Part shown: piece by piece, positions 1-7,026 of the stretch
Position numbering within the stretch: position 1 is the stretch's first letter
Layout of the letters: every line of letters starts with the position of its first letter
Source: Deltaproteobacteria bacterium
Lineage (GTDB): Bacteria > Desulfobacterota > GWC2-55-46
Assembly (NCBI GenBank): GCA_016219015.1
Contig: JACRCL010000021.1
Coordinates: forward strand, 1-48,825
Reading direction: 5' to 3'
Length of the DNA: 48,825 bases
The notes under the pieces: model-generated
The model's input: only the letters and a program-made list of their open reading frames with translations
Databases searched by the model: none
What the model was told of the DNA's origin: nothing
Position numbers and translations under genes: made by a program

Positions 1-75
1 CTTCTCCTCGGCAAGCATGGTGGTTATCAAGTCTCTTTCAGACAAAGACAGGTGTACATATTCTCTTTTTGACAT
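1..75 (-). CDS. IS30-family transposase, N-terminal fragment
   Basis: Reading leftwards from the ATG at 75 gives 25 residues beginning MSKREYVHLSLSERDLI, the standard N-terminus of IS30-family DDE transposases (HLSLxERxxI, start of the helix-turn-helix that binds the element end). The frame is open to the window edge, so the gene is cut by the end of the sequence and is not shown to be broken. An identical start lies at 48753 on the plus strand. Confidence 0.75.
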   Translation of the reverse strand, partial: MSKREYVHLSLSERDLITTMLAEEK

Positions 76-140
76 AGCCACTTAGGATAGCATCTTCCTT
101 CCTGCTCTCCCAAGTGTTGCACTTCGCTATTGAACCGGCG
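3..140 (-). mobile_element. IS30-family element, 5' end (left copy)
   Basis: These 138 bases are the exact reverse complement of 48688-48825. The shared sequence starts at an outer end containing TTCAATAGCGAAGTGCAACA, which resembles IS30-family terminal repeats (TTCAAT followed by GCAACA), and runs into the transposase start codon. Only the 5' end of the element lies in the window; the rest is off the left edge. The element sits inside a REP-associated transposase gene. The exact boundary is uncertain by a few bases because the CGCCGG next to TTCAAT is present at both insertion sites. Confidence 0.8.
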
Positions 141-356
141 GATAGTATCAGCGGAATAAACGATTAAATGGATGTGATTAAGCATGAAAACATAGGCATG
201 GAGCTTCAGCCCCTTGTTTTTCTGGCAGTATTTTAATGAGTCTGAGAGGATTTCAAAACGGTTATGCCTGTCAAATATGTAATAATAATTTCTTACGGTG
301 AAGGTAAGAAAATAAACTCCTGAAGGGTTTTCTTTTGGAATTCTTATTGACGGCAT
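141..356 (-). pseudogene. REP-associated tyrosine transposase (Y1, RAYT), truncated by IS30
   Basis: The frame from the ATG at 356 encodes an N-terminal part of a Y1/TnpA_REP transposase: a FLTFTVRNYYYIF beta strand, then HAYVFMLNHIHLIV, which carries the HxH (His-Ile-His) metal-binding motif of the HUH superfamily. After ADTIRRF the family sequence ends and the frame runs into the IS30 terminus, so the catalytic Tyr helix is missing. RAYTs are known to process dispersed palindromic REP sequences. Such repeats are abundant in this window, including one about 50 bp upstream of this gene. The insertion most likely inactivated it. Confidence 0.75.
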
Positions 357-405
357 GAGTCGCCTGAATTTATGGGTTTAAGTTACAAACTTGAACCCGC
401 AAACC

Positions 406-476
406 GTTACGAGATTCTTCGGTCGCTCCGCTCCCTCAGAATGACAGCAAGACATAATTAGTCAGAGCTTCCTTAA
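406..476. repeat. REP/BIME-like repeat, family 1 (partial copy)
   Basis: Contains GAGATTCTTCGGTCGCTCCG followed by CTCCCTCAGAATGACAG and a right end reading TCAGAGCTTCCTTAA. The same modules recur at 18211, 27901, 35840, 40107 and 45302. This copy has only the right half. It fills the gap between the truncated RAYT gene and the 3' end of cysS; no gene or clear terminator is seen otherwise in 357-489. Confidence 0.75.
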
Positions 477-489
477 AAATAATTCAAGC

Positions 490-1929
490 TTACCCCTTCA
501 CGCTCCAGGTCGTCCCTTTGGGTGAGTCTTCGAGGACAATGCCTTTCTGCAACAGCCCGTCCCTTATCTCGTCGGACTTCTTGAAGTCCTTGTTCTTCCT
601 CGCGTCATTCCTCTCCTTTATGAGCCTTTCAATCTCTTCGGGCGGCAGGGCCGCGCGGGAGTTCTTTTCGCTGAAGTATTCCTCAGGGTTCCTTGTGAAG
701 AGGCCGAGGAACTTGCCGGCCTCCCTGAAGACGAAGATTATGCAGGACAGGTCCACGAGGCCCGAGGGCTTGCCGGACGCCTTCGCCTCGTCCATGATCC
801 TGTTCGCCCTGTTCACCTCCTTGAAGATTATCCCTATGACCTCGGCGGTGTTGAAGTCGTCGTCCATGGCCTCGAATATCGGCTGGAAGCGGTCCTCGAT
901 GCACGGGACGCAGAACTCTATTTTCAAGGCGTCGGGATATTCCGCGCCTATCCTCTGTACGGTCTTGTAGAACCTATCCATCGCTGCTTCGGCATCCTTC
1001 AGCGAATCTTTCGAGTAATCGATCGGCGACCTGTAGTGGCTCGATAGGAGAAATAGCCTTACGGCCTCGCTCGTGTGGTCCTTCAGCACGTCCCTGATAT
1101 TGAGGATGTTGCCGAGCGATTTGCTCATCTTCTCGCGCTCGATATTGACGAACCCGTTATGGAGCCAGTACTTCGCGTACGGCGTCTTGCCGGTGGCGGC
1201 CTCGCTCTGGGCTATTTCGTTCTCGTGGTGCGGGAAGATGAGGTCCTTGCCGCCGCCGTGTATGTCTATCGTCTCTCCGAGCCACTCCATGCACATGGCC
1301 GAGCACTCGATGTGCCAGCCGGGCCTGCCCTTGCCCCAGGGGCTGTCCCAGGACGGCTCACCCGGCTTGCTCGATTTCCACAGCGCGAAGTCGAGCGGGT
1401 CCTTCTTCCTCTCGTCCACGCCGACGCGCGCGCCGGACTCGAGCTCGTCGATGTTCTTGCCCGAGAGCTTCCCGTAGTCCTTCTTGAGCCTTACGGAGTA
1501 GTAGACGTCCCCGTCCAGCTCGTAGGCGTAGCCCCTTTTTATAAGGCCCTCGGTGACCTCTATTATCCGCCCTATAGTCTCCGTAGCCTTCGGCCTTATG
1601 TCGGGGAGTTCCACCCTCAAGGCCTCCATGTCCTCGTCGAAGGCCTTTATGTAGCGCTCGGCGAGATCCTTCGCGCCGACACCTTCCTCGTTCGCCCTGT
1701 TTATGATCTTATCGTCCACGTCGGTATAGTTCCGCGCGTACTTCACCTTGAAGCCCTTGTACTTGAGGTACTTGTAGATGACGTCGAAGGATACCGCGCT
1801 CCTCGCGTGCCCGATGTGGCTGAGGGCGTAGACCGTCGGGCCGCAGACGTACATGAGCACCCTGCCTTCGGCTGTCGGGACGAAGTCCTCTTTTTTCCTC
1901 GTAAGCGAGTTGTATACCTTTATGCCCAT
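490..1929 (-). CDS. cysS: Cysteinyl-tRNA synthetase
   Basis: Class I aminoacyl-tRNA synthetase that charges tRNA-Cys in the cytoplasm. Visible motifs are the N-terminal zinc/ATP region YVCGPTVY, the HIGH motif as SHIGHARS, the zinc-site region GWHIECSAM and FPHHENEIAQSEA, and KMSKS as EKMSKSLGN. The C-terminal part ends with the usual lysine/arginine-rich anticodon-binding segment. The ATG at 1929 is preferred (479 residues) over the in-frame GTG at 1938 because GTGAGGA then serves as its ribosome-binding site. It lies 20 bp downstream of gltX on the same strand and is the last gene of a minus-strand run. Confidence 0.97.
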   Translation of the reverse strand: MGIKVYNSLTRKKEDFVPTAEGRVLMYVCGPTVYALSHIGHARSAVSFDVIYKYLKYKGFKVKYARNYTDVDDKIINRANEEGVGAKDLAERYIKAFDEDMEALRVELPDIRPKATETIGRIIEVTEGLIKRGYAYELDGDVYYSVRLKKDYGKLSGKNIDELESGARVGVDERKKDPLDFALWKSSKPGEPSWDSPWGKGRPGWHIECSAMCMEWLGETIDIHGGGKDLIFPHHENEIAQSEAATGKTPYAKYWLHNGFVNIEREKMSKSLGNILNIRDVLKDHTSEAVRLFLLSSHYRSPIDYSKDSLKDAEAAMDRFYKTVQRIGAEYPDALKIEFCVPCIEDRFQPIFEAMDDDFNTAEVIGIIFKEVNRANRIMDEAKASGKPSGLVDLSCIIFVFREAGKFLGLFTRNPEEYFSEKNSRAALPPEEIERLIKERNDARKNKDFKKSDEIRDGLLQKGIVLEDSPKGTTWSVKG

Positions 1930-1949
1930 AGTCCTCACTTTGACAGATT

Positions 1950-3347
1950 TTATTTATAGCCCCCGGCCTTTTTAAGCCTCTCTATGACCCTTGCCCTGCC
2001 CAGTAGCTTCAATACCGTCACAAGCTCTATGCCCTCGGCCTGCCCGGTAAGGGCCGCGCGGATAGGCATATAAAGCCTCTTGCCCTTCTCGTTCGTGGCG
2101 CGCTTTACGCCGTTCATGATATTGAGGTAGTTCGTCTCGTCGAGGACTGCCGCGCCTTCGGCCTCTTTCAGGAACGCCTTCAGCACCTCTTTCGCGTACG
2201 GCTCGGACAATATCGAGCGCGCTTCATCGGTAGATACCGGGGTAAATACGGGCAGGTCCGTAAACGGATTCAAAAGCCTTTTCAACTCCCCGATGGTAAC
2301 GGCATTCGGTTTAACCGCCTCCAGCGCCCTTTTAAGCCCCTCGTCCGCTTTAAGCCCCATTAACCCGAAGAGCTCTTCGGGGCTGAGCGCGCTTATCGCC
2401 ATTTTATTATACCGCTTCAAGGTGGAGGGGTCGAATACCGAAGGGCTCCTCGAGAGCCTGCCTATGTCGAAAAGCCGGGCCATCTCATCGAGGCCGAGGA
2501 AGCCCTCGCCGGGCGACCAGCCGAGCCTGGCGACGGAGTTCAGCACGGCCTCCGGCAGGTAGCCATCCTCCCTTAAAGAGCGTAAAGACGCGCTGATATC
2601 CCTCTTTCCCAGCGGGACCCTGTCCGTGCCGAGGACGAGAGGGATGTGTGAAAAACGCGGGGGCTTGAACCCGAGCGACTCGAAAAGGAGTATCTGCCTC
2701 GGGGTGTTGGACAGGTGGTCGTCCCCCCTTATGACGTCGGTTATGCCCATGAGCGCGTCGTCGGCCACGACGGCGAAGTTGTACGAGGCCGCGCCGTCGG
2801 AGCCCATTATCACGAAGTCCCCGAAGGACTTCGAGTCGAATATCACCTCGCCGTGGACGCCGTCGGCGAACGAGACGTCCTTTGCCGGGACCTTGAAGCG
2901 CACCGCGGGGCGGACGCCAACGGGTATTCCGGAGTCCTTGATACCCCTGCACCTGTTGTCATAGCGGGGAGGGACCCCGGAGGCGAGCTGGGACTTTTTA
3001 AGTCCCTCGAGCCTTTCCTTCGTGCAGTAGCAGTTATAGGCCGCGCCCTTCACTACGAGCCTGTCGGCAAGCTCCTTATACATGGCGAGCCTCTCGGACT
3101 GGCGGTAAGGGCCCCATTTGCCGCCGGTATCAGGCCCCTCGTCCCAGCCGAGCCCGAGCCACTTGAGGTCCTCGAATATCGACGCCTCGAAGACCGCGCT
3201 TGAGCGTTCTATGTCGGTATCTTCTATCCTTAAGACGAAATCGCCGCCAGTATGGCGGGCGAAGAGCCAGTTGAAAAGGGCCGTGCGTGCGTTCCCGATG
3301 TGGAGGCGCCCGGTGGGGCTCGGGGCGAAGCGCGTGCGCGGCTTCAT
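1950..3347 (-). CDS. gltX: Glutamyl-tRNA synthetase
   Basis: Class I synthetase, 465 residues, charging tRNA-Glu (and possibly tRNA-Gln if the organism uses the transamidation route; not determinable here). It has RFAPSPTGRLHIGNARTA (HIGH as HIGN) near the N-terminus and a CYC...C zinc-binding segment. The KMSKS loop reads VPLGKRDISA, where Gly replaces the usual Ser of LSKRxG; the second lysine is kept. The start codon directly abuts the ispF stop (3347/3348), so the two are translationally linked. Confidence 0.96.
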   Translation of the reverse strand: MKPRTRFAPSPTGRLHIGNARTALFNWLFARHTGGDFVLRIEDTDIERSSAVFEASIFEDLKWLGLGWDEGPDTGGKWGPYRQSERLAMYKELADRLVVKGAAYNCYCTKERLEGLKKSQLASGVPPRYDNRCRGIKDSGIPVGVRPAVRFKVPAKDVSFADGVHGEVIFDSKSFGDFVIMGSDGAASYNFAVVADDALMGITDVIRGDDHLSNTPRQILLFESLGFKPPRFSHIPLVLGTDRVPLGKRDISASLRSLREDGYLPEAVLNSVARLGWSPGEGFLGLDEMARLFDIGRLSRSPSVFDPSTLKRYNKMAISALSPEELFGLMGLKADEGLKRALEAVKPNAVTIGELKRLLNPFTDLPVFTPVSTDEARSILSEPYAKEVLKAFLKEAEGAAVLDETNYLNIMNGVKRATNEKGKRLYMPIRAALTGQAEGIELVTVLKLLGRARVIERLKKAGGYK

Positions 3348-3821
3348 CTAAAGCTCCTCGATGAGGACCGTGGCGTAGGCCGCAATACCCTCGCCGCTGC
3401 CCGTAAAGCCGAGCCCTTCTTCGGTCTTAGCCTTGACGTTGACCCTGTCAACGGGGCAGCCCGCGACCGTAGAGATGTTCCTCGCCATATCAGTTATGTA
3501 AGGGGATAATCTGGGGGACTCGCAGACGATGGTGGAATCGATATTGGAGACCTTGAACTTCTTTTCTTTAAGAAGCGCCATAGTCCTCGATAAAAGCTCG
3601 ATGCTCGATATATTCTTATACGCGGCCTCCGAAGGGGGGAAGTGCCTCCCTATGTCGCCGAGGCCAGCCGCGCCGATGAGCGCGTCGATTACCGCATGCA
3701 GGAGCACGTCGGCGTCGGAGTGGCCCAGGAGCCCTTTTTCAAAAGGGACCTCTACACCGCCGAGGATGAGTCTCCTGCCTTCGATTAGCCTGTGGACGTC
3801 GTAGCCGAAACCTGTTCTCAT
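3348..3821 (-). CDS. ispF: 2-C-methyl-D-erythritol 2,4-cyclodiphosphate synthase
   Basis: Fifth enzyme of the MEP isoprenoid pathway: it cyclises CDP-methylerythritol 2-phosphate with release of CMP. At 157 residues it has the family length. The signature metal site GYDVHRL is at the N-terminus (Asp8, His10), followed by LGHSDADVLLHAVIDALIGA with the second histidine, and DIGRHFPPSE. Its upstream neighbour is ispD, the usual pathway partner, separated here by an inserted repeat (3868-3979). No strong Shine-Dalgarno sequence precedes the ATG. Confidence 0.97.
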   Translation of the reverse strand: MRTGFGYDVHRLIEGRRLILGGVEVPFEKGLLGHSDADVLLHAVIDALIGAAGLGDIGRHFPPSEAAYKNISSIELLSRTMALLKEKKFKVSNIDSTIVCESPRLSPYITDMARNISTVAGCPVDRVNVKAKTEEGLGFTGSGEGIAAYATVLIEEL

Positions 3822-3867
3822 TAATTAAATTCCGTTAAGATGCTGCTTAAAATTAAAATCACATAAA

Positions 3868-3979
3868 GGCTGCTCAAAAAGCTACAGATGCGAGGCGTCA
3901 AGGAGCGAGGAATGAGGCGTACTCTCCTTACGCTATGACAAGACGCAGACAACAAAGCAGATGGATTTTTTGAGCAGCC
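3868..3979. repeat. Inverted-repeat element, family 2 (GGCTGCTCAAAAA ends)
   Basis: A 112 bp element with terminal inverted repeats GGCTGCTCAAAAA and TTTTTGAGCAGCC. It ends 2 bp before the ispD stop codon and fills the ispD-ispF gap. The inner sequence ACAACAAAGCAGATGGA recurs in related form at 17504-17668 and 45251-45275. It could act as a transcription attenuator between ispD and ispF. No target duplication is evident. Confidence 0.75.
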
Positions 3980-3981
3980 TG

Positions 3982-4674
3982 TTAGAGCCCCGCGGCCCTT
4001 TTCCTGAGGACGCACTCCGCGAAGGCGAGGTCGTCCTCTGTCGTTATCTTTATGTTCTCGTAAGCGCCTTCGACCACGCTTACCTCGGCCCCGAGCCTTT
4101 CAACGAGCGAGCTCTCGTCGGTGCCAATGAACGAGTCCTTTTGCGCCGTCTCAAAGGCCTTCAATAACAGCTCAGTCCTGAAGGCCTGAGGCGTCTGGAC
4201 GGACAGGAGCGACTCCCGTTGAAGCGTTTTCTTTACGCGGCCGGAGGATGTCTCCTTGATGGTGTCCTTGGGGCGCACCCCGCATACCGCGGCGCCGGTC
4301 TCGACAGCGGCCCTGATGACGGCCTCTATTATGCCGGGGGTGACAAGGGGCCGCGCCCCGTCGTGGACGGCTACTATGTCGAACCCTTTGGCGAGCTTCA
4401 GGGCGTTGGCGACGGAGTCCTGCCTCTCGGCCCCGCCCTCCACTACGCCGATGACCTTCTTAAACCCGTATCTGGCCACGACCTCATGCCTGCAATACTC
4501 GGCGTCGGACGGTTGGACCGCGACGACGATGGAAGTGACAACGGGGCACTGCTCGAACGCCGAAAGGGTATGCGCGAGCACGGGCCTGTCCAGGAGGGCC
4601 AGGAAGTTCTTCCTCCTCGACCCCATCCTCCGTCCCATGCCGGCGGACGGTATTATGGCGAGTACCTTTTTCAA
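3982..4674 (-). CDS. ispD: 2-C-methyl-D-erythritol 4-phosphate cytidylyltransferase
   Basis: Third MEP-pathway enzyme: transfers CMP from CTP to methylerythritol 4-phosphate. 230 residues. The nucleotide-binding loop reads IIPSAGMGRRMGSRRKNFL (family G-x-G-x-R-M and K), and VAVHDGARPLVTP is the conserved CTP/metal segment. The start is a TTG at 4674; the assignment rests on the family N-terminus (KKVLAIIPSAG) because no ATG fits. It is in the same direction as ispF and is separated from the PIN-TRAM gene by 95 bp. Confidence 0.96.
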   Translation of the reverse strand: MKKVLAIIPSAGMGRRMGSRRKNFLALLDRPVLAHTLSAFEQCPVVTSIVVAVQPSDAEYCRHEVVARYGFKKVIGVVEGGAERQDSVANALKLAKGFDIVAVHDGARPLVTPGIIEAVIRAAVETGAAVCGVRPKDTIKETSSGRVKKTLQRESLLSVQTPQAFRTELLLKAFETAQKDSFIGTDESSLVERLGAEVSVVEGAYENIKITTEDDLAFAECVLRKRAAGL

Positions 4675-4769
4675 TTCCGGAATTTTTCTGAAAGAGTGCG
4701 AGGCAGGATACAGTTTAATAGAATAAGGGCTTCTTGAAAAGGATTTTTTGCGCTTTCAGCCGCTGCGGC

Positions 4770-5798
4770 CTATTGGTAGACCGGCCTTTTAAGGTCTTCC
4801 TTCACCTTGGAGAATATCATCCTGCCGCCGGTAGTCTGCAGGACGCTCGTTATCGAGACGTCCACGGATTTCCCGAGGTGGTCTCTGGCGTTGTCGATGA
4901 CGACCATTGTGCCGTCCTCGAGGTACCCCACGCCCTGGCCGTGCTCCTTGCCCTCCTTGAGGACGAGTATGTGCATGACCTCGCCGGGCAGGACTACCGG
5001 CTTCATGGCCGTGGCGAGCTTGTTTATGTTAAGCACCGTGACCCCGTGGAGCTCGGCGACCTTGTTCAGGTTGGCGTCGTTCGTAAGCACCTTGCCGCCG
5101 ATAACCTTGGCGAGGGCCACGAGCTTGCTGTCTACCTCTTTTATGTCGGGAAAATCGCGCTCGGTTATGGAGACCTCGACCTTCTTGTTCGACTGTATGG
5201 TCTTAAGGACGTCGAGCCCGCGCTTGCCCCGCGCCCTTTTGATCGGGTCGGGGGAGTCGGCTATGTACTGCAGCTCCTGGAGCACGAACTGCGGCACTAT
5301 TATCTCGCCGGAAAGGAAACCGGTCTCGCAGACCTCGGCCACGCGGCCGTCTATGATGACGCTGGTGTCTATTATCAGTCCGGGTTCTTTCTTCCCGTTT
5401 GGCTCGGCCGCGTGCGGCCCGTTAAAGTTCTTGAAGAAAGAGCCGTCGAACTCGTCGCCCTTCTTCATGCCGATGGAAAGGCCCACGTACCCGATGATGC
5501 AGTTCGCCACGAGGTAGGCCGACAGCTCAAGGTACCTGTTGTTGTTATTGCTTATCATCAGGGGGTAGGTGAGGAGGTTTGCGACGACGAGGCCGGTTAT
5601 GAAGCCGATGGCCCCGCCGATGACTATCTTAAGGGGGGTTTTCTTGACCCTTTCTTCGAAGAAAAGGGCAAGGACGGCTATGAGGACCCCGCTGGCGAAG
5701 CCGATATAGGCGAACTTACTGCCTGCGATCTGATATGTTATGAAGTACCCGCTCGCGGAGGCGAACAGCACAAGCAGGGAGCGCATTATGATGAACAC
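4770..5798 (-). CDS. PIN-TRAM domain membrane protein (YacL-like)
   Basis: 342 residues. Four hydrophobic segments occupy roughly residues 4-140. They are followed by a PIN ribonuclease fold starting GLIIDTSVIIDGR, with acidic residues at IIDTS, VLQELQYIAD and TNDANLNKVAE, and a C-terminal TRAM-like beta domain (GQGVGYLEDGTMVVIDNA). The family is commonly found next to carD and ispD in bacteria. The substrate is not known; PIN plus TRAM suggests membrane-anchored RNA cleavage or binding. The start is a GTG at 5798, 15 bp from the carD stop; an ATG at 5786 is possible. Confidence 0.9.
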   Translation of the reverse strand: MFIIMRSLLVLFASASGYFITYQIAGSKFAYIGFASGVLIAVLALFFEERVKKTPLKIVIGGAIGFITGLVVANLLTYPLMISNNNNRYLELSAYLVANCIIGYVGLSIGMKKGDEFDGSFFKNFNGPHAAEPNGKKEPGLIIDTSVIIDGRVAEVCETGFLSGEIIVPQFVLQELQYIADSPDPIKRARGKRGLDVLKTIQSNKKVEVSITERDFPDIKEVDSKLVALAKVIGGKVLTNDANLNKVAELHGVTVLNINKLATAMKPVVLPGEVMHILVLKEGKEHGQGVGYLEDGTMVVIDNARDHLGKSVDVSITSVLQTTGGRMIFSKVKEDLKRPVYQ

Positions 5799-5813
5799 CC
5801 TGTAAGACCCCCC

Positions 5814-6320
5814 TCATCTTTGCATGATGCGGTAAAGCTCTTCTTCAACCTTCTCCTCTTTGATGTTCTTGGCTATGGAGAGCTCCTTTACAAGCAGGTT
5901 CTTGGCGGTATCGAGCATCCTGCGCTCCCCGAAGGAGAGTTCCTTGTCGAATTTGAGCATGTAGAGGTCCCTCATCACCCTGGCGACCTCCATTACGCAC
6001 CCGCTCTTTATCTTGTCCGTATAGTCCCTGTAACGCCTGTTCCACGTCTGGTTGTCGAGTATGACGTCCTTCCGGTCCTTCAGTATCTCGTATATCTTGG
6101 GGACCATCGATTTCTTGACGACCTTACGCAGGCCCACCGACGAGGCGGTATCTATGGGGACCATTATGGTTGCCTCGGTATCGAGTATCTTGAGGATGTA
6201 GAAGTGCTTGCTGACCCCGGAAACGCTCCTGCACTCCACGCCTGTAATCGTTCCTACGCCATGTGCAGGGTAAACGGCAAGCTCGCCTGTCTTAAAGGAC
6301 TGGATACTGGTCTTCGGCAT
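5814..6320 (-). CDS. carD: CarD/CdnL-family transcription regulator
   Basis: 168 residues. The N-terminal Tudor-like RNA polymerase-interacting domain (FKTGELAVYPAHGVGTITGVE) is followed by a helical DNA-binding domain (KDRKDVILDNQTWNRRYRD...). CarD/CdnL proteins bind the RNA polymerase beta subunit and stabilise open promoter complexes. The ATG at 6320 has AAGGA five bases upstream. The gene is first in the carD-PIN/TRAM-ispD-ispF run and has a clear promoter of its own. Confidence 0.95.
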   Translation of the reverse strand: MPKTSIQSFKTGELAVYPAHGVGTITGVECRSVSGVSKHFYILKILDTEATIMVPIDTASSVGLRKVVKKSMVPKIYEILKDRKDVILDNQTWNRRYRDYTDKIKSGCVMEVARVMRDLYMLKFDKELSFGERRMLDTAKNLLVKELSIAKNIKEEKVEEELYRIMQR

Positions 6321-6357
6321 GGATTCCTTAGTTTGAGGGAAAGAGAAGGTACATTCT

Positions 6358-6404
6358 TTTATACCACGAAAAGAGCGCTAAAGTCAAACAATTTAAATAA
6401 TTGT
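6358..6404 (-). promoter_or_regulatory. Sigma-70-type promoter of carD with adjacent inverted repeat
   Basis: On the minus strand TTGACT (6387-6382) is followed after 18 bases by TATAAA (6363-6358), a close match to a housekeeping promoter, about 38 bases upstream of the carD ATG. Directly upstream of the -35 box lies a perfect 6-bp inverted repeat, ACAATT-5-AATTGT (6388-6404). It could be an operator; this is inference. Confidence 0.65.
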
Positions 6405-6414
6405 GGAATGGGGT

Positions 6415-7026
6415 TTAGTGGAGCGCCTTCGAATTGAAAAAATCCGTGTCTAATTCGGGATTTATCTCGACGGAGGTGTATCTTATCCTGAGAGTCCTTC
6501 CCCCTCCCTCGATCGAAATATTAAATGGGATGTGAGCGCCCCCGGCCTCGCGGTAGTCGGAAAGGGAAGCGGTAAAGACAGGGGAGCCGTCCTTGAGCCT
6601 GACTATCCTTGTTACGTGCCCGCTGGGGTCCTCGGAGACCATTTGTCCGTCCTGCGGGGCTGGCGCGGTCCCAAGGAGGAACGACACGATGTCTCCGGCG
6701 CTGAAAGGGTAGGGCGGCTCGGTCTCTCCGAATTGCGGCGGGTCGTTGCCTGTAACGACCCGGAGGCTTTCACCGTCGCTTACGATGAGGGCGAGCGTGG
6801 AGTTGAAGGGCCCGAGCACCTCTATCCTGAAAGACGCCGGGCTTTTCGCGGCTATCACCGCCTTGCCGCGCAGCGTTACGGACCTCCCGGCCTCCACTAT
6901 CGCCTCGGCCTTTATCGAGGAGGGCGTAACCATTGCACGGGGCAGGGGCGGGACCGCGGGCCTCACGGCCGCGCACCCGCAGATGGCGGCCGCAAGAACC
7001 GGGACTGACAGGTCCTTAAGCCTCAA
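6415..7026 (-). CDS. LolB-like outer-membrane lipoprotein
   Basis: 203 residues starting at a TTG whose TTGA overlaps the TGA stop of the TPR gene. The N-terminus has a short basic/hydrophobic signal with a lipobox ICGC (Cys about 18). The body (SVTLRGKAVIAAKSPASFRIEVLGPF, then TLALIVSDGESLRV) follows the beta-sheet pattern of LolB/LolA-like and DUF4292 lipoproteins that handle lipids or lipoproteins in the periplasm. Assignment is at fold level; strict LolB function is not shown. Translationally coupled to the TPR protein. Confidence 0.7.
   Translation of the reverse strand: MRLKDLSVPVLAAAICGCAAVRPAVPPLPRAMVTPSSIKAEAIVEAGRSVTLRGKAVIAAKSPASFRIEVLGPFNSTLALIVSDGESLRVVTGNDPPQFGETEPPYPFSAGDIVSFLLGTAPAPQDGQMVSEDPSGHVTRIVRLKDGSPVFTASLSDYREAGGAHIPFNISIEGGGRTLRIRYTSVEINPELDTDFFNSKALH

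Noticed and set aside
4734-6437. Long plus-strand open frame opposite the PIN-TRAM and carD genes
   Set aside because: It is the antisense shadow of GC-rich coding sequence; its translation matches no family, while the minus strand carries clear CarD and PIN-TRAM proteins.
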